From NCBI GenBank assembly GCA_021107435.1, contig JAIOSV010000116.1:1-64000 (forward strand): DNA of 64,000 nt, given 5' to 3'. Below are positions 16,869-25,058 of this stretch, one piece after another. Under the pieces are notes generated by a model that saw nothing but the letters and a program-made list of their open reading frames with translations, ran no database searches and was not told the origin of the DNA. Numbering within the stretch: position 1 is the first letter of the stretch; the number at the start of each line of letters is the position of its first letter. A program made the position numbers and the translations under genes. Origin of the DNA: Candidatus Sabulitectum sp. Its GTDB lineage: Bacteria; Fermentibacterota; Fermentibacteria; Fermentibacterales; JCC-6.

Positions 16869-17447
16869 TCAGTTCCTGCTTGAGTAGAAGAGGTAAACCA
16901 GTGCTGTTACAACTCCTGTAACAACCAGAGGTTCAAGGATGTTACCGCTTTCCTCGTCAGAAAGCTCACCGTTGGCCCATTCTTCTGTTGAGCTTTCCAT
17001 TATGATGATGTCCGATGAAGAAATTGTATTCTCTATTACAGAACCCTCCCGAACAGTAAGAATCACATCACCCTCAGGATCAACAAGGGTTGCGGCAATT
17101 TCACAACTGGCAAGTCTTGGGACCTGTTTTCCTCCGAATATCCAGCTTCTCCTGGTTTGCGCGTATGTGACTCCAAGTTCCATTGGTCTCAGATTGAGTA
17201 TCCAGCCCCCTGCATCTCTTGATGTATACACTGTAACTCCGGCAGCCCCCAGTGTATGTGTGGCTATCTGCTCTATGAGCCAGCCTCCTTCATGCTCACC
17301 CTGAATATTCAAAGCAATAGTTTCAAGACCCTGAGAGGATACCTGTTCGGCAACAGGTTCCAGCGCATTCAAAACGGCAGTTTCAAGCATATCAAGATTG
17401 GTCATGGATCCGGTGAGCACAAACCCTAGCAGGAAAGCTGTTATCAT
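16869..17447 (-). CDS. Exported protein of unknown function with C-terminal membrane helix
   Basis: The N-terminal MITAFLLGFVLTGSM acts as a short signal. A mixed alpha/beta domain follows (LETIALNIQGEHEGGWLIEQ, GVTVYTSRDAGGWILNLRPM, VPRLASCEIAATLVDPEGDV) that resembles the two-layer folds of lipoprotein FlgT/CsgG-type N-domains, though I cannot assign one. The last 22 residues, ILEPLVVTGVVTALVYLFYS, form a membrane anchor ending SSRN. It starts the envelope-protein group that continues with two TPR lipoproteins. No homologue recognised. Confidence 0.6.
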   Translation of the reverse strand: MITAFLLGFVLTGSMTNLDMLETAVLNALEPVAEQVSSQGLETIALNIQGEHEGGWLIEQIATHTLGAAGVTVYTSRDAGGWILNLRPMELGVTYAQTRRSWIFGGKQVPRLASCEIAATLVDPEGDVILTVREGSVIENTISSSDIIIMESSTEEWANGELSDEESGNILEPLVVTGVVTALVYLFYSSRN

Positions 17448-17506
17448 TTCTGTTCCTATCCTTTTTTAAGTGAAGTCAATCAATTCTTTCGACCCTGATT
17501 ATATCA

Positions 17507-18763
17507 TTAGTTAACAGGTTCTGCCACAAGAACAGCCCCTGAAGATTCTACAACTTTCGCCCTGACAGCTGATCCGGGATTTACGGGCTCAGTAAATGAA
17601 ACAACAGCATCGACCTCCGGTGCATCCCACCGTGTATGCCCTGTGAGCCGGTCATCAGCCAGAATAGTAAGCTCTCTCCCATACAATCGCTCATCCCAGT
17701 CTGCGTAAAGCGCGTCCCCTACTGCTGAAATCGCGGCCAGCCTTCTGGAAGCTGTTGAATCATCCACAGCATCTCCTCTGGCTATAGTCCTGGAATACTC
17801 AAGTGTTCCCTCTTCAGGATACCAGCTGAATGCGGCTATGTGTCTTCCAGAGCGATATCTTCCAAGAAAATCTCTGAGAGCTGTAAAATCCGCCTCAGTC
17901 TCCCCCGGGTAGCCAGTTATGACAGTGTACCTGACAGCAATCTCAACCGGGGAGTTATCAAGTTGCTCCATTATTGTTTCTATGGTTCCAACTCCGTGCC
18001 TGCGCCCCATTCGCTCAAGGATTGAATCACTGGCATGCTGAATGGGCATATCGATGTAAGGAACTACATTGCTGTATTTGCTGAAAATCTCCGTCAACCG
18101 GTAAGGGAAGTGAAGAGGGTGCAGATAGTAAAGACGCCACCAGATTGACGGATGTCTTGCCGCGAGGATCTCTGTAAGAGCCGAGAGGTCTGCTCCATTC
18201 TGATGCCAGTTGCCGCTGTCCTGCGCTACAAGACCTATTTCGCAGGCACCCTGCTGAATAAGAAGATCGGATTCTCTTAAAATAAGATCAAGATGTCGAG
18301 GTATAAACCTTCCTCTTATCGCGGGAATCGTACAGTATGCACAGGCATTGCTGCAACCGTCCGCGATCTTAAGATACCTGTAGCTTCCCTGGCCGGAAAC
18401 CTGCGCCTGACCTTCCGGAACAACCCCAAGCCATGCGGAGAGTTTCCTCCAGTCTCCGGGCCCTGTAACCAGATCAATGTCTTCGAGACCTCCACTGCCA
18501 TCATCAGCGTACCTTCCTGGAAGACAACCTGTCATAACAATCTTTCTGCCCGGCTTCTCACCTTTCCACCTGATTATATCCGAAAGATACTCAAGAGATT
18601 CTTCAGTAGCCGGAGCAATGAATGCGCAGGTGTTGAGTATTATCAGATCAGAGGATTCAGGTTCGTCACTGTATTTCCAGCCCGCGCTGTTCATTACCCA
18701 TGCAAACCGCTCAGAATCCACCTTATTCTTGGGACAGCCCAATGACATTATGTGATACTTCAA
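17507..18763 (-). CDS. rimO: Ribosomal protein uS12 methylthiotransferase RimO
   Basis: RimO adds a methylthio group to Asp89 of ribosomal protein S12 using two [4Fe-4S] clusters. The N-terminal UPF0004 domain has SLGCPKNKVDSERF, NTCAFI and TGCLPGRY, supplying the auxiliary cluster cysteines. The radical SAM motif is ADGCSNACAYCTIPAIRG (CX3CX2C). A C-terminal TRAM domain is readable in RELTILADDRLTGHTRWDAP. TTG at 18763 has AGGAGG six bases upstream and gives MKYHIMSLGC; the next ATG (18748) would also work but lacks a ribosome site. At 418 residues it is close to the usual 430-440. Confidence 0.95.
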   Translation of the reverse strand: MKYHIMSLGCPKNKVDSERFAWVMNSAGWKYSDEPESSDLIILNTCAFIAPATEESLEYLSDIIRWKGEKPGRKIVMTGCLPGRYADDGSGGLEDIDLVTGPGDWRKLSAWLGVVPEGQAQVSGQGSYRYLKIADGCSNACAYCTIPAIRGRFIPRHLDLILRESDLLIQQGACEIGLVAQDSGNWHQNGADLSALTEILAARHPSIWWRLYYLHPLHFPYRLTEIFSKYSNVVPYIDMPIQHASDSILERMGRRHGVGTIETIMEQLDNSPVEIAVRYTVITGYPGETEADFTALRDFLGRYRSGRHIAAFSWYPEEGTLEYSRTIARGDAVDDSTASRRLAAISAVGDALYADWDERLYGRELTILADDRLTGHTRWDAPEVDAVVSFTEPVNPGSAVRAKVVESSGAVLVAEPVN

Positions 18764-18772
18764 CCGGTCCTC

Positions 18773-19354
18773 CTATAGTGTCCCGGCATCAATAATACTG
18801 TATCCCGCAAGTTGCGGGATGAAGAAAATATCCGGAACAGTATCACTTATCTGAAGATCAGCAATTTCCCAGCTTGTTGAGTTGCCATTGGCATCGGTAG
18901 TTGAAAAAAGAAATGGAAGTGAATCAGAAAGAGTGTATCCTGCTGTAATCTCTGTAATTCCACCCTCGAACAGACCCGAGGCAATTACTGTGATGCTGTC
19001 ACCACTCTGACTGGATACAACACTGCATTCATTCTCTGAAGCAAATGAAAGAATATGAAGGAAACCTGTGGGGGAACCTGAATAGACCAGGATCTCGGAA
19101 AACACCGGGTCAACAGTAAACACTTCTGTGCCTGTGCACCCCATAACTCGATCTTCAGAACCATCGTACTGAAGCAGAAAACGATTGGGGTGGGCAAGAT
19201 GCATGGTTCCTGATGCTTCTTCCGAATCCATGGTCAGCGCCCAGTAATCTGTCTGAGCGAAAGAACCAGTAAGGTAAATTGCATCCTCCAGTCGCTCAGA
19301 AAGAGGCCTGAGTAACGATGTTCCAGCAAGAATGATCATTAAAAAAGAATTCAT
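18773..19354 (-). CDS. lolA: LolA-like outer-membrane lipoprotein carrier
   Basis: The 193-residue protein has an N-terminal signal (MNSFLMIILAGTSLL) and the LolA half-barrel pattern: FAQTDYWALTMDSEEASGTM, HLAHPNRFLLQYDGSEDRVM, and SSQSGDSITVIASGLFEGGI. LolA carries lipoproteins across the periplasm from LolCDE to the outer membrane. It fits the unusually high number of lipobox proteins in this window. AAAGG lies upstream of ATG 19354. It sits between rimO and the LytR_C lipoprotein, all with gaps of about 10 bases. LolA next to ftsK is a common arrangement. Confidence 0.82.
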   Translation of the reverse strand: MNSFLMIILAGTSLLRPLSERLEDAIYLTGSFAQTDYWALTMDSEEASGTMHLAHPNRFLLQYDGSEDRVMGCTGTEVFTVDPVFSEILVYSGSPTGFLHILSFASENECSVVSSQSGDSITVIASGLFEGGITEITAGYTLSDSLPFLFSTTDANGNSTSWEIADLQISDTVPDIFFIPQLAGYSIIDAGTL

Positions 19355-19365
19355 TACTACCTTTC

Positions 19366-19980
19366 TCAGTGAATGGACGGAGCAAACACGGCATCGCTGC
19401 CCACAATCACCAGTACATCATAGCCTTGTGCCACCGTGCCAATGAGTTCCTCTCCCGGTCTGTATGCAACATTGTCGGGATGCGAGAGCCATCTCCCCAG
19501 AGAATCGGCAACAACGGACGCGGCGACGTCATACCCATGTCTGTAAAACACAACGGTAAGCGCCGGGGCCTGATCATCCGTTATCTCCGTGACTCCTGCT
19601 CCAATGGTTCTTAAAGCCGCGCCTACCGCAAGGATGCTGGCATCAACTGAAGGTTTCCCAACCACCGCTATACGGGCATTGACACTGGGACTACTGGAAG
19701 TGTCCTCTTGCAGTTCCTCGCCGGAAAGGTCACTTTCCACCCGCCTGACGGCCAGCCTGGCATCAGAAACAAGAGGCGAGTTCGGATACCTGTAAATCAC
19801 TCCGTTGAATTCCTCAAGCGCCGCAGTGAGCCTGCCTCTGTAGTAGAGCTGACTTGCTCTTGTGAACTGCTCAAAAGCACTTCCGGAAGATGCCAGTCCT
19901 TCAGAATCAAGCATTCCGCCATTGTCGCAGGCGAGAAGCAGAAAAGTCAGAAACAGAAATAGTTCAGCCCTGAGGTTCAT
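19366..19980 (-). CDS. TPR lipoprotein with C-terminal LytR_C domain
   Basis: The track ORF starts inside ftsK; ATG at 19980 has AGGAGG eight bases upstream and starts MNLRAELFLFLTFLLLAC, a lipoprotein signal with Cys18, giving 204 residues. One TPR pair (ASQLYYRGRLTAALEEFNGV) is followed by a LytR_C domain: VNARIAVVGKPSVDASILAVGAAL, ITDDQAPALTVVFYRHGYDV, AASVVADSL. LytR_C domains are found on wall-linked proteins of Gram-positives and of some Gram-negative lineages. Envelope role unknown. The start lies 17 bases inside ftsK. Confidence 0.7.
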   Translation of the reverse strand: MNLRAELFLFLTFLLLACDNGGMLDSEGLASSGSAFEQFTRASQLYYRGRLTAALEEFNGVIYRYPNSPLVSDARLAVRRVESDLSGEELQEDTSSSPSVNARIAVVGKPSVDASILAVGAALRTIGAGVTEITDDQAPALTVVFYRHGYDVAASVVADSLGRWLSHPDNVAYRPGEELIGTVAQGYDVLVIVGSDAVFAPSIH

Positions 19981-22210
19981 CAGTTGCTTCCTCCTGTAAC
20001 GGTTTAACCAGAACGTTTCTGGGTTTGCTGCCTGAATGCGGCCCAACAATGCCTATCTGTTCAAGCATATCAATAAGTTTTCCAGCCCGGGCATATCCCA
20101 CTCTGAATTTTCTCTGAATCATAGAAACAGATGCTCTCTGCTGGGCAATAACAACTCTTTTCACTTCTTCAAGAATCGGATCATCAAAGTCTAATACACC
20201 TGGATCATATAAGTTCCCGTGTTCGTCATCAGGCGGTTCATATTCGAAGGGAAGCTCAGGCTGATTACGCCAGAAATCAACAAGAGCCTTTGTTTCTTCT
20301 GTGGAAATGAATGAACCGTGAACGCGAACAGGTTCCGGAGATCCAGCCGGAACGAACAGCATATCACCCTTTCCCAGGAGTTTCTCAGCGCCGTTCATGT
20401 CCAGAATTGTTCTGCTGTCTGTTTTTGAGCCAACATTGAAGGCAATTCTGGACGGGAAATTCGCCTTGATTACACCGGTAATTACATCCACTGATGGACG
20501 CTGTGTAGCTACAACCAGATGAATTCCTACAGCTCGTGCCATCTGCGCAAGCCTTGCGATAGCAGGCTCTACATCTCTGGCGGAAACCATCATGAGATCC
20601 GCGAGCTCATCAATTATAACAACGATATAAGGAAGATATTCGTCTGATTGATCAGGGCCGAATCTCTTGTTGTACTCATTTATGGATCTGACACCAGTTC
20701 TGGCAAGAAGGGTGTACCTCTCCTCCATTTCTTTAACAAGTGCCTCCAAAAGATATCTGGCCTTTGATGTCTGAATCACAACAGGTGCCCAGAGATGGGG
20801 AATGCCCTTGTATGCGGAAAGCTCCAGCATTTTCGGGTCAACCATCGCAAGTTTAACCTGATAGGGGCTTCTTGTCAGAAGAATCGTAGAGATGATTGCA
20901 TGAACACATACACTCTTCCCACTGCCTGTGGCCCCCGCAATAAGAAGATGAGGCATTTCTGTCAAATCCGCAATAAAAGGCTGACCTTCCAGCCTCTTGC
21001 CGAGAGCAACGGGTATTTTCTCGTTTTTGAACTTCGAAATTATCTCGCGAAGATAAACGGTTTCAGGATTCCTGTTGGGCACTTCAATACCTACAGCTCC
21101 CTTGCCGGGGATAGGGGCAAGTATTCTTATCCTCTTCGCGGCCAGAGCAAGAGCCAGATCATCCGCAAGATTCAGAATCCTGTTGACCTTCACTCCGATA
21201 CCCGGTGTAAGCTCATATCTGGTTAAAACCGGGCCTGGACAGGATGCGGCAATAGTACATTCAACACCAAAATCCGACAGTTTGGCCACAAGAAGATTAG
21301 CCCTGTCCTTGATCTCTGCCGGGCTCTGACCCCGTCTTTCACCATCTGCCGGAAGAGAAAGAAAGTCAGCTCCGGGAAGACAGTACTGGTCGCCGGTATC
21401 AAGTTCACTGCTGGGCTCCGCTCGTTTTGTCATCTTCCTGCCGGCTTTCTCTTTCCCGCGAACAGTTTCTTTTTGTTCGCTCAGGTCAACAGGCGGTTTT
21501 CTTTTCCGGGTAATCTGTGCGTTTGGCTCTTCCTCTATCCCCCCTTCAGGAATCCGCACCGATGGATCTTCATTCACAGGCACATCAACCGGAATCTGCT
21601 GATTCCACGGATTTCCAGCTTCCGGAGGATTCTGCTCGGATGCGACTGACAGGTTCGATTCCGCTGTCTCCACCGGTAAAGATTTCCCGCGTCTGATGCC
21701 GGAAGTTCCGGTTTTAAGCCTTCCGAGCAAAGAATTAATATCTCTTGAGACATCCCAGCCTGTAAAAACTACTACAGAAATAATGAACAGTGAGAACAAT
21801 CCGACCCAGCCGATTACACCTCCCGCAAACCCCTGAACTGCCAGCACAACCCTGCCTGTGAGCTGACCTCCCGCAAAATAAAGAAAATCCGGTTTAATCC
21901 TGCAAAGAATCAGCGAGAGCATTGCGGAAAAGAAAAATACACACACAAATACAGCACCCGTCCGGCGTAACCATTTTTCAGCGAAGTTCAGCCGCAGAAC
22001 AAGTGAACCCGCAAGAAACAGGAAAACAGGCACGAATACTACCAGCAGACCAAGGGAACCGCCGAGAAGAGCACCTGATTCTGCCATAAACCCCGGAGGT
22101 GGCGAGACAAGAGATACAATTACCGCAAGAGCAGTGAACAGAAGGAAAAAGAAAACAGCAGTACGCCATCTGCCGGGTGGCTGCCTTTTGCGCGTTCGTT
22201 TCCCGGCCAA
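19964..22210 (-). CDS. ftsK: FtsK/SpoIIIE DNA translocase
   Basis: FtsK pumps chromosome ends through the division septum. Residues 1-165 hold four transmembrane helices, then a Pro/Glu/Lys-rich linker to about 270. The motor follows: alpha domain (TRYELTPGIGVKVNRI), Walker A IAGATGSGKSVCVHA, Walker B YIVVIIDELADLMM, and LVVATQRPSVDVITGVIKAN. The last 65 residues form the winged-helix gamma domain that reads KOPS sites (VSMIQRKFRVGYARAGKLID). At 748 residues it is of normal length. The HU-CBM gene sits two bases upstream on the same strand. Confidence 0.96.
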   Translation of the reverse strand: MAGKRTRKRQPPGRWRTAVFFFLLFTALAVIVSLVSPPPGFMAESGALLGGSLGLLVVFVPVFLFLAGSLVLRLNFAEKWLRRTGAVFVCVFFFSAMLSLILCRIKPDFLYFAGGQLTGRVVLAVQGFAGGVIGWVGLFSLFIISVVVFTGWDVSRDINSLLGRLKTGTSGIRRGKSLPVETAESNLSVASEQNPPEAGNPWNQQIPVDVPVNEDPSVRIPEGGIEEEPNAQITRKRKPPVDLSEQKETVRGKEKAGRKMTKRAEPSSELDTGDQYCLPGADFLSLPADGERRGQSPAEIKDRANLLVAKLSDFGVECTIAASCPGPVLTRYELTPGIGVKVNRILNLADDLALALAAKRIRILAPIPGKGAVGIEVPNRNPETVYLREIISKFKNEKIPVALGKRLEGQPFIADLTEMPHLLIAGATGSGKSVCVHAIISTILLTRSPYQVKLAMVDPKMLELSAYKGIPHLWAPVVIQTSKARYLLEALVKEMEERYTLLARTGVRSINEYNKRFGPDQSDEYLPYIVVIIDELADLMMVSARDVEPAIARLAQMARAVGIHLVVATQRPSVDVITGVIKANFPSRIAFNVGSKTDSRTILDMNGAEKLLGKGDMLFVPAGSPEPVRVHGSFISTEETKALVDFWRNQPELPFEYEPPDDEHGNLYDPGVLDFDDPILEEVKRVVIAQQRASVSMIQRKFRVGYARAGKLIDMLEQIGIVGPHSGSKPRNVLVKPLQEEATDEPQG

Positions 22211-22211
22211 C

Positions 22212-22742
22212 CTATACCTGCCTTACTGAAACGCCGCCGGCATCTGAATTGTATCCCGGATCCGGTTTCCGTAAGCCATCCACCGAAAAGGAATAGTGAA
22301 TCGTCTGACCAGAAGACATTGTCAGCTCTGTAAACCAGCTTCCATCAGGCAGTTTCTGCATAGGCGAGTCGCCCTCATGCCAGTCGTTGAAATCACCTAC
22401 AACAGAAATGGAATGGGCATGGGAGTAACCAATGCAGAAAAATGCCACTCTGGTTCTGGGAGCAAGACTGTTCTGTACAGCATCCCTTAGAGCAGGGTAA
22501 GGTCGGAATACAGCACGGTGACGGGAGGGTATAACCATAACCCCGTCATCACGAGGATCTCTTACCCTTCTCTCTCTGCCCATCCTGGTGCTGAAGCAGC
22601 CGAATCCCCGGAGAAAGACCGAATCTCCTCTGCAGAGCGTCTCCCTGATCACATCAAGAAACGTCACAAGCACAATCTGAACTTCCTTCATGGTGAGACC
22701 GGTTCTTCGAGCAGTCTCCCGAGCCAGTTCCTCCCTTGTCAT
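22212..22742 (-). CDS. HU-type DNA-binding domain fused to CBM48/AMPK-beta-type glycogen-binding domain
   Basis: Residues 1-90 are a complete HU/IHF domain: MTREELARETARRTGLTMKE, VFLRGFGCF, and Pro63 in RDPR where HU intercalates DNA, ending RPYPALRDAV. Residues 100-165 are a separate beta-sandwich with the AMPK-beta/CBM48 signature: SISVVGDFNDW, then GSWFTEL and HYSFSVDGL, ending in a PDPGYNSDAGG tail like that of glycogen-branching enzyme N-domains. The two halves are in one frame with no gap. HU domains bend DNA; CBM48 domains bind glycogen or other glucans. GGAGG lies six bases before ATG 22742. It is directly upstream of ftsK. I know no characterised protein with this combination. Confidence 0.85.
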   Translation of the reverse strand: MTREELARETARRTGLTMKEVQIVLVTFLDVIRETLCRGDSVFLRGFGCFSTRMGRERRVRDPRDDGVMVIPSRHRAVFRPYPALRDAVQNSLAPRTRVAFFCIGYSHAHSISVVGDFNDWHEGDSPMQKLPDGSWFTELTMSSGQTIHYSFSVDGLRKPDPGYNSDAGGVSVRQV

Positions 22743-22822
22743 TTACGTCCTCCAATGAGTCTTATCTTACCATCTTATGTATCGTTGAATAGCAGGGAAT
22801 CTCCTCCCCGTCAAGGAGTGAT

Positions 22823-22830
22823 GGTATAAT
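22823..22830 (+). promoter_or_regulatory. Extended -10 element placed for leaderless aroK
   Basis: TGGTATAAT gives a perfect TATAAT with the upstream TG of an extended -10 element. It ends six bases before the aroK ATG, so transcription should begin at or next to the A of ATG. No ribosome site lies at normal distance. No good -35 is visible, as expected for an extended -10 promoter. Confidence 0.6.
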
Positions 22831-22836
22831 TGAATC

Positions 22837-23364
22837 ATGAGTAAGAACATAATAACTCTGGCGGGACCTCCGTGTTCCGGGAAAACAACTGCGGGGAAAA
22901 TACTGTCAGTTTCTCTCAGGGCTGATTTTATTGATATCGATCAACTGATACAACACGACAGCGGACACACAATTGAATGGATGTTCAGCCATGAGGGAGA
23001 AAAAACATTCAGAGCCGCGGAAAAGAGAATTCTAGCTGAAGTTATCTTCCAAACCGCAGGCAGAACGGTAATTGCCCTGGGCGGTGGTGCGCTTCTGGAC
23101 ACTAATACTCGTAAACTGATCGAAAGGGAAACAATTCTTTTCACGCTGTTCGCGCTACCTGAAACTCTTGCAGAAAGAAACAACGGCAACAGACCACTGG
23201 CGGGAAATTCTGCTATGCTGAAAAACCTTATCAGACAAAGAGAAAAACACTACTTATCTCTGGGCAGGCGGATTAATACCGAAAACAGAACTCCCGAAGA
23301 TGTAGCTGAGGCTATAAGGCAAGAAGTTCTCCCTCTGTTGTCTCCACAAGACCGGCCTTGCTGA
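22837..23364 (+). CDS. aroK: Shikimate kinase
   Basis: AroK phosphorylates shikimate in the aromatic amino acid pathway. Walker A is GPPCSGKT at residues 10-17; IDIDQLI holds the shikimate-binding Asp; EKTFRAAEKRIL, ALGGGALLD and GNRPLAG supply the binding Arg and Gly residues. At 175 residues it is normal. It stands on the plus strand against its neighbours and its 3' end overlaps the convergent HydE-like gene by 53 bases. The first base of its ATG coincides with the predicted transcript start, so the mRNA is probably leaderless. aroE lies nearby on the other strand. Confidence 0.92.
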   Translation: MSKNIITLAGPPCSGKTTAGKILSVSLRADFIDIDQLIQHDSGHTIEWMFSHEGEKTFRAAEKRILAEVIFQTAGRTVIALGGGALLDTNTRKLIERETILFTLFALPETLAERNNGNRPLAGNSAMLKNLIRQREKHYLSLGRRINTENRTPEDVAEAIRQEVLPLLSPQDRPC

Positions 23365-24331
23365 TTGTTTTCCTGGCATGATCCAGCCCCACATAGAACC
23401 TGTCTGAATAAATTGTGTAGTCATCCCTGACCTTTTGGGGTGTCATGTTGACAGTTATTACATTTGCCCCCGCCTGAAAACACCGGTACTGACCATTCTC
23501 AAGCAATCTTTCGAAAGTGCTTGTTGCCGGGATAAGAGTATTTCTCAGAAAAAGTCTCATGGCGGCAATGAACCTGAGTCCAAGTTCCGGATCTCCTGTG
23601 GGCTCGTTCTCAAGGGGAGTCCCCTTTGCAGGCAGAAATACAGATACGCTGGACATATCCACTTCAAGCTCTCTTAAAAGCAGCAGATCATCGACAAGAG
23701 AATCAATTGTCTGCCCCGGAAGTCCCAGAAGAGGACCCGACCCGATATGATAACCGTGCCTCCGAAGAGTCTTAAGCCATTCAATCCTGCCTTCAAGAGT
23801 AAAACCCGGTTTCATCTTCTCAAAAAGCTCCCTGTCCGCAGTCTCGTGCTTCAGTATGAACTTATACGCTCCAGCTTCCCGCCAGAGATCAAGATCGCTT
23901 TCCTGATGAACACCAACACACAGCAATACTCCCATACCAAGATCCTTCACATCTGCAATAACGCTTCTGAGCCATTCAGCACCGCAGGACTCACTTTCAG
24001 CCGCCTGGAGAAAAAAAGTTCTGATTCCATTATCAAAAGCCTGCCGAGCAATTGCGAGCAACTCATCATGGCCAATCGAGAATCTGAAACCATCCGGGTT
24101 ATTGAGGCGCATTCCGCAGTATAGGCAGCTGCATCTGCAGGAATTGGCATATTCGACCACTGCCCTGATGAAAGCTTTCCTGCCGAATGCTTCATCTCTG
24201 ACTTTTCGGGCAGCAGAGTAAAGCAGTTCAGCTTCATCATCATCGCTGGTGAGAATTAATCTCAGATCGCCCCGCAGAAAACCGCTCTTCAGTTTTTCAT
24301 CAATCCACTCACTGGTTATCTTTGTTTTCAT
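23312..24331 (-). CDS. hydE: HydE-family radical SAM protein
   Basis: The radical SAM motif is CRCSCLYCG (CX3CX2C) within VVEYANSCRCSCLYCGMRLN, close to the HydE pattern SNyCRxxCxYCGiR. HydE-like segments follow: FILKHETADRELFEKMKPG, HIGSGPLLGLPGQTIDSL, TPLENEPTG, and AGANVITVNMTPQKVRDDYT. HydE builds part of the H-cluster of [FeFe]-hydrogenase. No hydF, hydG or hydrogenase gene is in this window. A paralogue such as PylB or another member of the HydE/BioB group remains possible, but the loop motifs favour HydE. It overlaps aroE by 23 bases and aroK by 53. Confidence 0.75.
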   Translation of the reverse strand: MKTKITSEWIDEKLKSGFLRGDLRLILTSDDDEAELLYSAARKVRDEAFGRKAFIRAVVEYANSCRCSCLYCGMRLNNPDGFRFSIGHDELLAIARQAFDNGIRTFFLQAAESESCGAEWLRSVIADVKDLGMGVLLCVGVHQESDLDLWREAGAYKFILKHETADRELFEKMKPGFTLEGRIEWLKTLRRHGYHIGSGPLLGLPGQTIDSLVDDLLLLRELEVDMSSVSVFLPAKGTPLENEPTGDPELGLRFIAAMRLFLRNTLIPATSTFERLLENGQYRCFQAGANVITVNMTPQKVRDDYTIYSDRFYVGLDHARKTISKAGLVETTEGELLAL

Positions 24332-25058
24332 GGAGTTTCTTCCTGATCCTTTCCAGTACTTCCGTTTTCAACTTTTCACCTGGAGTATAACCGGTCCACA
24401 GTCGAAATGATTCCGCAGCCTGTTCAACAAGCATCTTTTCTCCTGTAATCACCTGAGTGCTCAAACAGTTCCGCCACTTCCAGCCGGGGTTGTAATTCAA
24501 ATCCGCAAAGCACCAGCCTTCCGGAATATCAAGCGGGAAAACATCATCATCCTTCCATCCAAGTGGAGTGGCATTAACCACCGTGCCCGGAGCGGATCGA
24601 TTCGTTTCCGGAATCGCGTCTCCTCTGGCCAGAAGAATCACCTCAAGGCTGTTTAAAGCAGCAAAGGCAGCAGCAGCGGCCCCACCCCTTCCCAGAACGA
24701 AAAAGGGAGGAGGAAGATCCCGGATCATGGCCCTGAAGCCAATGATATCAGTATTGTATCCCCGTATTCCTTCAGATCCGAAAACAAGAGTATTAACAGC
24801 TCCTGCCGATTCTGCCGACGCGGAAAGAGAACTACAGAGTTTCATTGCCGCAATCTTGTGAGGAACAGTAACGTTAAGACCTGTGAAATGCATTCTTCCA
24901 AGTTCGGTAACAAATGTTGCAAGCTTCTCCGGTTCTGCAGGATATAATCCGTAAGTACCTTCAATCTCAAAATGCTGCAGAAAAAAGGAATGTATCGCGG
25001 GTGAAAGAGAATGGGATACAGGCCAGCCAAGAAGCCCTGCCCTGAATTCACGCATCAT
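24309..25058 (-). CDS. aroE: Shikimate dehydrogenase
   Basis: AroE reduces 3-dehydroshikimate with NADPH. Visible are the shikimate site GWPVSHSLSPAIHSFF, LNVTVPHKIAAM with catalytic Lys, AESAGAVNTLV, the reduced nucleotide loop FVLGRGGAAAAA and VNATPLGWK. C-terminal TGEKMLVEQAAESFRLWTG closes the fold. It is 249 residues, about 20 shorter than E. coli AroE, with a compact Rossmann half. The ATG overlaps the stop of the radical SAM gene upstream (ATGA). aroK is on the opposite strand 1.4 kb away. Confidence 0.94.
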   Translation of the reverse strand: MMREFRAGLLGWPVSHSLSPAIHSFFLQHFEIEGTYGLYPAEPEKLATFVTELGRMHFTGLNVTVPHKIAAMKLCSSLSASAESAGAVNTLVFGSEGIRGYNTDIIGFRAMIRDLPPPFFVLGRGGAAAAAFAALNSLEVILLARGDAIPETNRSAPGTVVNATPLGWKDDDVFPLDIPEGWCFADLNYNPGWKWRNCLSTQVITGEKMLVEQAAESFRLWTGYTPGEKLKTEVLERIRKKLHENKDNQ

